From Longimicrobium sp. (GTDB taxonomy: Bacteria; Gemmatimonadota; Gemmatimonadetes; Longimicrobiales; Longimicrobiaceae): a stretch of 64,000 bases of DNA. Location of the stretch: NCBI GenBank assembly GCA_036389135.1, contig DASVQP010000043.1, forward strand, positions 38,278 through 102,277. The letters run 5' to 3'. Of the stretch, positions 58,071 to 64,000 are shown piece by piece (the stretch's first letter is position 1; every line of letters starts with the position of its first letter). Made by a program: the position numbers and the translations under genes. Below the pieces are notes generated by a model, which was given only the letters and a program-made list of their open reading frames with translations, was not told where the DNA came from and searched no databases.

Positions 58071-59218
58071 CAGATGCCCTCCGCGGTCCTGGCGTCCACG
58101 TCGTCCGGCGACCCGGCCACCGACGCCACGGGGCCGGTGGCGGAGACCGCGCCCGCCGGAGTGAAGCCGCCGCCCGCGCGCCGCACCTCTTCGCGCTGCT
58201 CGGGGTGCTCCACGAGCCAGCACTTGTTCTTGCGTCCCGGGCCGATCTCGAACAGGGGTGGCTCCTCGTGCAGTGTCTTGTCCCAGTGGTACGGGCAGCG
58301 GTCGTAGAAGCGGCACCCGGCGGGCCAGTTGGTGGGCGACGGCACCACGCCGGGGATCACCGCCAGCCGCTCCACCTGTTCGCCCAGCTTGGGCATGGAG
58401 CGCAGCAGCCCCTCGGTGTACGGGTTCTGCGGGTTGTGGAAGACGTCGTCCACCGAGCCCTCCTCGAACACCTGCCCGGCGTACATCACGATCACGCGGT
58501 CGCACGTCTCGGCCACCACGCCCAGGTCGTGGGTGATCAGGATGATGCTCATCCCCAGCTCCGACTTGAGCTTGTTGATGAGCTCCAGGATCTGCGCCTG
58601 GATCGTCACGTCGAGCGCGGTCGTCGGCTCGTCGGCAATCAGCAGCTTGGGGGTGCACGAGAGCGCCATGGCGATCATCACGCGCTGCCGCATCCCGCCG
58701 GAAAGCTGGTGCGGGTACTCGTCCACGCGCTGGTGCGGAATGGGGATCCCCACCAGCTCCAGCATCTCGATGGCCCGCGTGCGCCCCTGCTTCTTGTTGA
58801 GCCCCTGGTGCAGCCGCAGCGACTCCACGATCTGGTCGCCCACGGTGAACACGGGGTTCAGCGAGGTCATCGGCTCCTGGAAGATCATCGCGATGTCGTT
58901 GCCGCGGATCTGCCGCATCCGCTTCTCCGACGCGCGCGCGATGTCCTCCATCTCCCCGTCCTGCCCGCGGAAGAGGATGCGCGACTCCGGCTGGATCTTC
59001 CCCGGCGGCTCCGGGATCAGCCGCATCACGGAGAGCGAGGTCACGGACTTGCCGCTCCCCGACTCCCCCACGATCCCCAGCGTCTCGCCCGGGTTGACGT
59101 GGAACGACACGCCGTCCACCGCGCGCGCCACTCCCGCGTCGGTCTTGAAGTAGGTCCGCAGGTTCTCCACCTGCAGGATCGGCCCCGCCCCGCCCCCGTT
59201 CGTCAAATCAGCCCCCAT
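58070..59218 (-). CDS. oppD: Oligopeptide ABC transporter ATPase OppD/DppD
   Basis: The product is 382 aa. Motifs: [21 protein letters not shown] (Walker A), [38 protein letters not shown] (signature), [20 protein letters not shown] (Walker B), and the C-terminal [29 protein letters not shown] metal site. It partners OppF. The start (MGADLTNGG) falls 16 bases inside the end of the Uma2 gene, so translation is coupled to it. Its Ala/Gly tail ([20 protein letters not shown]) is longer than usual. Confidence 0.92.
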   Translation of the reverse strand: MGADLTNGGGAGPILQVENLRTYFKTDAGVARAVDGVSFHVNPGETLGIVGESGSGKSVTSLSVMRLIPEPPGKIQPESRILFRGQDGEMEDIARASEKRMRQIRGNDIAMIFQEPMTSLNPVFTVGDQIVESLRLHQGLNKKQGRTRAIEMLELVGIPIPHQRVDEYPHQLSGGMRQRVMIAMALSCTPKLLIADEPTTALDVTIQAQILELINKLKSELGMSIILITHDLGVVAETCDRVIVMYAGQVFEEGSVDDVFHNPQNPYTEGLLRSMPKLGEQVERLAVIPGVVPSPTNWPAGCRFYDRCPYHWDKTLHEEPPLFEIGPGRKNKCWLVEHPEQREEVRRAGGGFTPAGAVSATGPVASVAGSPDDVDARTAEGI

Positions 59219-59814
59219 TCCTTTTCGAGGACCCACCATTCGTCTAGGAGCGGCTCGCTCCGCAGCCATGCCGGGTCGATCCACATCCCTTCCATGACCT
59301 CGCTTCGTATCCGCCCGTCCTCGTCGGGTAGGACAACGTCGTACCCACCCGGCCCCAGACGGTACACCTCGAGCTTGTTGCGCAACGGGTCGACGATCCA
59401 GTACTCGCCCACTCCACCCGCTTCGTACTCGTAGAATTTCTCGCCCCGGTCTCGACCCCGGCTATCCGGGCTGATGACCTCCACGATGAGGTCGGCGGGG
59501 CCATCCAGGTACGTCTTTTTGATGCGGCCGAGGTTCTCCGTGCGTACGAAAAGCACGTCCGGCTCGCGCGCCCCCGCCTCCGGCCCGGCCCGCATGTAGA
59601 ACGGCGCATGCACCACCCGGCCCAACCGCCGCCTCTTCGCGAACAGGTTGAGCAGCGTTGTGAGGAAGACGGTGATCTCCGCGTGCCGGTCCGTTGCGGG
59701 GCTCATCTCCACGATCTCGCCGTTGACCCACTCCACGCGGGCATCCTCATCCACCGTCGCGAGGAACTCCTCGAACGAGATGGTTTCGGCGGAAGGAGCG
59801 AGGCGCGCAGCCAT
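59203..59814 (-). CDS. Uma2/DUF820 family predicted endonuclease
   Basis: The product is 203 aa. [77 protein letters not shown] carry the PD-(D/E)xK-like core (E...D...ExxSP...RxxK). These proteins are abundant in cyanobacteria and some other phyla; the role is unknown. Here it sits between oppC (two bases after its stop) and oppD (16-base overlap), fully embedded in the peptide-transport operon. Confidence 0.88.
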   Translation of the reverse strand: MAARLAPSAETISFEEFLATVDEDARVEWVNGEIVEMSPATDRHAEITVFLTTLLNLFAKRRRLGRVVHAPFYMRAGPEAGAREPDVLFVRTENLGRIKKTYLDGPADLIVEVISPDSRGRDRGEKFYEYEAGGVGEYWIVDPLRNKLEVYRLGPGGYDVVLPDEDGRIRSEVMEGMWIDPAWLRSEPLLDEWWVLEKEWGLI

Positions 59815-59815
59815 G

Positions 59816-60976
59816 TCACGTCCTCAGCCGCGGGTCCAGCGCGTCGCGCAGGCCGTCGCCCAGGAGGTTGAAGGCGATCACGGTGAGCACGATGGCGATG
59901 CCGGGGAAGGTGGCGATCCACCACGCGTCGATCAGCGCGTCGCGGCCGTCGGCCACCATGTTCCCCCAGCTCGGCGTGGGCGGCTGCACGCCCAGGCCCA
60001 GGAAGGAGAGCGACGCCTCCGTCAGGATCGTCTGGCCGATGCCGAGGGTGGCGGAGACGATGACGGGGGCCATGGTGTTGGGGATCACGTGGCGCGAGAT
60101 GATGCGCCAGTCGCCCATCCCCAGCGCGCGCGCGGCCTGCACGAACTCGCGCTCGCGCAGGCTGAGCACCTCCCCGCGCACCAGTCGCGCGGTCCCCATC
60201 CACCCCGTGAGCCCCAGCACCACCACCACCAGCCAGATGGAGGGCGAGAAGAGTGCGATCACCACGATCAGGAGCACCAGGCGCGGGAACGACAGCATCA
60301 TGTCGGTCAGGCGCATCAGGATGGTGTCCACGTAGCCGCCGAAGTAGCCGGCCAGCGCCCCCACCAGCGTCCCCAGCGTCACCGAGATCCCCACCGCGAT
60401 GAACCCGATGGTGAGCGAGATGCGGGATCCGTACAGCACGCGGGAGAAGATGTCGCGCCCGAACTTGTCGGTCCCCATCAGGTGCTCGCCCGAGGGCGGC
60501 AGGTTGCGCATGAGCACGATGTCGCCCTGCGCGGCCGGGTCGTACGGCGCCACCAGCGGGGTCACCAGGGTGATGACGTACAGCAGGATCATCACCGCGA
60601 GCCCCGCCATGGCCAGGCGGTTCTTCTTGAAGTGCCGCGAGGCGATGGACCACTGGCTGTCGCCGCGCGGCTTCGCCACGCCTGACTGCCTGCGCCGCAC
60701 CCCGCGTACGGTGTAGTACGCCAGCGCGATCGCCATCACGGCCATCGTTGCCGCCGCCAGGTACAGGTCGGCGGTGATGCGCCCGCCGCGCCCCATTCCC
60801 CACAGCCGCTCGCGCGACAGGAAGAAGAGCGCGAGGACGAAGCCCCAGGCCAGCATGGCCAGCACGATGCCGGTCCACGCGGCGCCGCCGGGGCGCACGC
60901 TGGCGCCACCCATGCCCGCGGCCGTCCCCGGAAGCGGCTCCGGGGGCGAAGACTCTACGTTGGGAGAAGCTCGCAT
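59816..60976 (-). CDS. oppC: Oligopeptide ABC permease OppC/DppC
   Basis: The product is 386 aa. The core permease starts at QWSIASRHFKKNRLAMAGLAV and carries GTDKFGRDIFSRVLYGSR and the EAA loop, FVQAARALGMGDWRIISRHV, IPN. Before it lie about 100 extra residues with two additional membrane segments (TGIVLAMLAWGFVLALFFLS and LYLAAATMAVMAIALAYYTV), not normal for OppC. They could be an inserted or fused small domain. It forms the channel with OppB in the inner membrane. Seven bases after the oppB stop. Confidence 0.92.
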   Translation of the reverse strand: MRASPNVESSPPEPLPGTAAGMGGASVRPGGAAWTGIVLAMLAWGFVLALFFLSRERLWGMGRGGRITADLYLAAATMAVMAIALAYYTVRGVRRRQSGVAKPRGDSQWSIASRHFKKNRLAMAGLAVMILLYVITLVTPLVAPYDPAAQGDIVLMRNLPPSGEHLMGTDKFGRDIFSRVLYGSRISLTIGFIAVGISVTLGTLVGALAGYFGGYVDTILMRLTDMMLSFPRLVLLIVVIALFSPSIWLVVVVLGLTGWMGTARLVRGEVLSLREREFVQAARALGMGDWRIISRHVIPNTMAPVIVSATLGIGQTILTEASLSFLGLGVQPPTPSWGNMVADGRDALIDAWWIATFPGIAIVLTVIAFNLLGDGLRDALDPRLRT

Positions 60977-60983
60977 CGCCGCC

Positions 60984-61967
60984 TTAATCCGTACGGATGC
61001 GGGGGTCGACCACCGCGTATAGGACGTCCGAGAGCAGGTTGCCCGCCACCACGATGGCGGCGATCACGAACGACGTGGCCATCACCATCGGGTAGTCGCG
61101 CTGGAGGATGGCGTCGACGATCGCCCGCCCCATCCCCGGCCACCCGAAGATCGTCTCCACCAGCACCGCGCCGCTGAGCAGGAAGGGCAGGTACAGCCCC
61201 AGCAGCGTGATGATGGGAATCAGCGCGTTCCGCAGCGCGTGCTTGAACACCACCGTCCGTTCGCTCAAGCCCTTCGCCCGCGCGGTGCGGATGAAGTCCT
61301 GGTGGATCACCTCCAGCATGGAGCCGCGCATGTACCGCGCGACGCCCGCCGCCGACCCGATCCCCAGCGCCGTGGCGGGGAGGATAAGGTGCATGATGCG
61401 GTCGCTCACCTTGCCGCCGAAGCTCAGGTAGTCGTACTCCACCCCCGTCATGCCTGACGCGGGGAACTGGATGGGCCACCCGGCCGTGTTCGCCTTGAGC
61501 GAGAAGATCAGGATCAGCATCAGGGCGAACCAGAACGACGGCATCGAATAGAAGAAGAGCGCCAGGAAGGTGAGCACGTTGTCGGCGATGGAGTACTGCC
61601 GCACGGCCTGCACGATCCCGATCAGCATCCCCACCGCGAAGATCACCACCAGCGAGATTAGGGTGAGCTGCACCGTGTTCCACAGCACCTCCGGCAGGAT
61701 CTCGCCGATGGGCCGCATCTGCCCGAACGAGTAGCCGAAGTCGCCGCGGATGAACGACCAGAGCCACTTGAAGTACTGGATGTGGAGCGGCTGGTCGAGC
61801 CCCAGGTTGCGCCTCATCTGCTCGATGACCTCGGGGGCCACGTTGGGCGAGAAGAAACGCGCCGTGGGGTCCCCGGGCGCCAGGTGCACCACGAAGAAGA
61901 TCAGCGTCAGGATCCCCAGCAGCAGGGGGATGGCGCCCAGGATGCGGCGCAGCAGGTATCCGATCAT
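60984..61967 (-). CDS. oppB: Oligopeptide ABC permease OppB/DppB
   Basis: The product is 327 aa with six membrane helices. LLRRILGAIPLLLGILTLIF opens the protein, ARFFSPNVAPEVIEQMRRNLGLDQPLH is the family's periplasmic loop (shortened here as APEVIEQMRRNLGLDQP), and FIRTARAKGLSERTVVFKHA, LRN is the EAA loop. It pairs with OppC. The gene lies 83 bases after oppA, whose gap is a heptamer repeat. Confidence 0.93.
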   Translation of the reverse strand: MIGYLLRRILGAIPLLLGILTLIFFVVHLAPGDPTARFFSPNVAPEVIEQMRRNLGLDQPLHIQYFKWLWSFIRGDFGYSFGQMRPIGEILPEVLWNTVQLTLISLVVIFAVGMLIGIVQAVRQYSIADNVLTFLALFFYSMPSFWFALMLILIFSLKANTAGWPIQFPASGMTGVEYDYLSFGGKVSDRIMHLILPATALGIGSAAGVARYMRGSMLEVIHQDFIRTARAKGLSERTVVFKHALRNALIPIITLLGLYLPFLLSGAVLVETIFGWPGMGRAIVDAILQRDYPMVMATSFVIAAIVVAGNLLSDVLYAVVDPRIRTD

Positions 61968-61986
61968 TCAGTGCCCGGGGTGGGTC

Positions 61987-62050
61987 GTTAGTGCCAAGTG
62001 CTGAGTCCTGAGTCCTGAGTCCTAAGTCCTAAGTCCTAAGTGCCTGGTGC
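61987..62050. repeat. Heptamer tract docked at oppA stop
   Basis: GTTAGTGCCAAGTGCTGAGT, CCTGAGTCCTGAGTCCTAAG, TCCTAAGTCCTAAGTGCCTG, GTGC. The next bases are the TAG stop (CTA on plus, 62051-62053) of oppA. It separates oppA from oppB and could adjust their relative expression. Confidence 0.8.
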
Positions 62051-63784
62051 CTAGTTGCGGGCGCTGTCTTTGGGCGGCTCGGCGGCGGTCATGCTGGGGG
62101 CGCCGCGGCCCTGGCGCGCCCGCGGAATCCACCACTCCCAGGCGTTCTGGTACGCGCCAAAGGTGTCGATGTGGATGCCGCGCAGGCGGTCGCTCACGGC
62201 GTCCACCTGATCGTAGAAATAGAGCCAGGTGTACGGCTGTTCCTGCACGATTCGCTCCGCGGCGGCGCGCCACAGCGGGTTGGCCTTTTCGGGGGTGGGC
62301 TGCTCCTTCGCCTGGCGCATCAGGCGCTGCCCCACGGTGTCCCGGTACGACACGATGTTGAGCTGCGCATCCGCGGCGAAGAGCGGGGTGAGGTCCGGGT
62401 TCAGGTTCACCCCCCAGCCGCCCAGCACCGCCTCGTAGTCCTTTTCGATCTGGCGGTCCATGAAGGTGTTGAACTCCTGCTGCTGGAGCCGCGCGTCCAC
62501 CCCCAGCGCCTTCCACTGCTGCTGAAGCACGAGCCCCACGTCTGCCCGGCGCTGGTTTCCCGTGTTGATCAGCATCGTGAAGCGGAAGGGCTTCCCATCC
62601 TTGTCCAGCACGCCGTCGCCGTCCGTGTCCTTCCAACCGCGCGCTGCCAGGATGCGCCGCGCCCCCGCCGAATCGTAGGCCAGCGGGCGCATCCGCTGCC
62701 GGTCGTACACGTCCTTGAAGATGGGCGGGTACGGCCCTCCCGAAGGCTCCGTGAACTCGCCGAGCTGCAGCGAGCGGATGATGCGCGGCACGTCGATCGC
62801 CATCCCCAGCGCGCGCCGCACCTGCGGGTCACGGAAGGCCTCCACCTTTTCCGGGTTGTAGGCCACGAACTCCCAGAAGCGCCTCGCCTCGCGCTCGAAA
62901 CGCAGGTTCGGTGCCCTTTGCCGCAGCCCCGGAATGCGGTCGGTCGCCAGCCCGCGCACCATGTCCACGTTCCCCGTCTGCAGCTCCACCAGCCGCGTCG
63001 TCATCTCCGGCACCACGCGGATGACGATGGACTGCAGGCGCGGCGCGGGGCGGAAGTGCGGGTTGGGTACGAAGGTGATGCGCTCCCCCGGCTTCCAATC
63101 GCCGATGCGGAAGGGGCCGCTCACCACCAGCTTCGTGGGATCGTTGAGCGAGGGATGCGTGCGGAGCCCCGCCGGACCCGCCGCCTCGAACTGGTGGCGC
63201 GGCGCGATGGTCATCGCCGACGCGAAGTGCATCTCGGGCGAGCGGCGCTCGAAGTAGAAGACCACCGTGGAGTCGTTCTCCGCCTTCGCCGAGTCCACGG
63301 CCGCCACGTCTTCCTGGCGCGGCGAGGCGACGCGGGTGTCCTTGAGCATCCGGTACGTCCACACCACGTCGTGCGCGGTGATCGGCTTCCCGTCTGACCA
63401 GCGCAGCGCCGAGCGCATCCGGTAGCGGAGCGAGGCGGAATCCGGCGTGGCGTATTCCCAGTGCCACGCCATCGCCATCGGCGACTCCTCGGAGAGCAGG
63501 TACTCGAGCCGCCCGTTGCGCCAGGCGCTGCGGGTGAGGCCCATGTACATGATGTCCACGATGTCCGAGTCGAGCGACGACTGCCACACCAGGGGCATGG
63601 GCCGCTCCATGTCGTTGGCCTCGGCCAGCACCGCCGTCCCACCGGGCTCCGGCCGCGCCGCGTCGTTGCCGGTCAGCGGCGGACGCAGCTCCTCCGGAGG
63701 CCCCTCATCGCCGCCGCAGGCCGCCAGCACCACCGCGACCAGGAGCGCCACCGCCCCGCCGTTCTTCATCCGCATGAAGGTCAT
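62051..63784 (-). CDS. oppA: Oligopeptide ABC transporter substrate-binding lipoprotein
   Basis: The product is 577 aa. MKNGGAVALLVAVVLAAC is the lipoprotein signal, reached from one of three close ATGs (63784, 63775, 63769). The SBP5 fold shows LEYLLSEESPMAMAWHWEYA, RYRMRSALRWSDGKPITAHD, VVWTYRMLKDTRVAS, and VRRALGMAIDVPRIIRS (SBP family 5 signature region). It binds peptides or related solutes in the periplasm and delivers them to OppBCDF. It leads the operon. Heptamer repeats border it on both sides. Confidence 0.9.
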   Translation of the reverse strand: MTFMRMKNGGAVALLVAVVLAACGGDEGPPEELRPPLTGNDAARPEPGGTAVLAEANDMERPMPLVWQSSLDSDIVDIMYMGLTRSAWRNGRLEYLLSEESPMAMAWHWEYATPDSASLRYRMRSALRWSDGKPITAHDVVWTYRMLKDTRVASPRQEDVAAVDSAKAENDSTVVFYFERRSPEMHFASAMTIAPRHQFEAAGPAGLRTHPSLNDPTKLVVSGPFRIGDWKPGERITFVPNPHFRPAPRLQSIVIRVVPEMTTRLVELQTGNVDMVRGLATDRIPGLRQRAPNLRFEREARRFWEFVAYNPEKVEAFRDPQVRRALGMAIDVPRIIRSLQLGEFTEPSGGPYPPIFKDVYDRQRMRPLAYDSAGARRILAARGWKDTDGDGVLDKDGKPFRFTMLINTGNQRRADVGLVLQQQWKALGVDARLQQQEFNTFMDRQIEKDYEAVLGGWGVNLNPDLTPLFAADAQLNIVSYRDTVGQRLMRQAKEQPTPEKANPLWRAAAERIVQEQPYTWLYFYDQVDAVSDRLRGIHIDTFGAYQNAWEWWIPRARQGRGAPSMTAAEPPKDSARN

Positions 63785-63851
63785 CTTTCGTGGGGTCGGG
63801 AGGTACGCTTGGTTCTGGTTTTCGAGACGAGCCCTGGTGCTGACCCCCTTT

Positions 63852-64000
63852 TAGTGCCAAGTCCTAAGTGCCAAGTCCTGAGTAACAGCACTCCGCACTT
63901 AGCACTTAGCACTTAGCACTTAGCACTTAGCACTTAGCACTTAGCACTTAGCACTTAGCACTTAGCACTTAGCACTTAGCACTTAGCACTTAGCACTTAG
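63852..64000. repeat. Heptamer tandem array running off the window
   Basis: Degenerate units (TAGTGCCAAGTCCTAAGTGC, CAAGTCCTGAGTAACAGCAC) give way, from about 63895, to at least 15 perfect copies of the 7-mer TTAGCAC up to the last base. The array continues beyond the window. It lies in the upstream region of oppA (63785-63851 has no gene). Confidence 0.92.

Noticed and set aside
63895..64000. Possible CRISPR array at the window end
   Set aside because: The 7-base unit has no spacers and no 25-37 base repeat; it is a simple tandem array.
1..64000. tRNA, rRNA and riboswitch scan by eye
   Set aside because: No cloverleaf, rRNA core or known aptamer consensus was recognised; a covariance search would be needed to exclude small RNAs.

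Overview
The window is very GC-rich chromosomal DNA (stops are rare in all frames, third codon positions are mostly G or C, and GTG and TTG starts are frequent). The gene content suggests a free-living, aerobic, diderm bacterium: a caa3-type cytochrome oxidase with cytochrome c fused to subunit II, menaquinone synthesis by the futalosine route (mqnD), LpoB and a lytic transglycosylase, many short lipoproteins with a Cys lipobox, and a 1048-residue metalloprotease / beta-propeller / outer-membrane-barrel protein. I infer Gemmatimonadota, most likely Longimicrobiaceae. No rRNA, tRNA, CRISPR array, prophage or transposase gene was found.

Layout. 0-5.7 kb (minus): a DUF429 protein coupled to a lipoprotein hydrolase, small exported proteins and a YyaL-type protein. 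5.8-6.4 kb: a Phd/ParE toxin-antitoxin pair. 6.5-9.9 kb (minus): an MBL-fold hydrolase and a blaI-blaR1 (M56) pair, with related dyads upstream of both units. 10.1-13.0 kb (plus): an AmgK-like kinase fused to a RapZ C-terminal domain, a MurU-like nucleotidyltransferase and a lipoprotein. 13.2-18.4 kb (minus): ctaC-D-E-F-ctaG. 18.9-24.4 kb (plus): an ABC exporter, an AAA ATPase, a TPR protein and an AraC-type regulator. 24.5-30.3 kb: DinB, zinc-ribbon, PBP4-type carboxypeptidase, YfiT and mqnD genes, then an rrf2/NmrA-type oxidoreductase pair with matching operators. 30.6-33.2 kb (minus): a DEAD-box helicase and an unknown gene. 33.5-38.3 kb (plus): the giant outer-membrane protein, a TetR regulator and a small membrane protein with its own promoter and terminator. 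38.3-47.3 kb (minus): an lpoB/COG3014 cluster, DUF2243, an amidase with a Tat partner, an O-antigen ligase-like protein and a VIT1-like protein. 47.5-54.8 kb: a broken DUF433 gene, an HGSNAT-like acyltransferase, a Phd/VapC pair, a lytic transglycosylase and others. 54.9-56.7 kb: a lower-GC island. 56.8-63.8 kb (minus): an oligopeptide ABC operon with a Uma2 gene between oppC and oppD.

The gaps are not empty. At least seven families of short palindromic or tandem repeats fill them: hairpin modules headed GTAGGGGC, C-rich blocks, heptamer tandems and others. Many copies begin exactly at, or within about ten bases of, a stop codon. With the kinase-RapZ fusion and the paired BlaI-type dyads, this stop-docked repeat system is the most unusual thing here.

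Several loci concern the cell wall (AmgK/MurU recycling, PBP4-type carboxypeptidase, LpoB, lytic transglycosylase, BlaI/BlaR1, O-antigen ligase, oligopeptide uptake). All functions are read from motifs and neighbourhood; no database search was possible.
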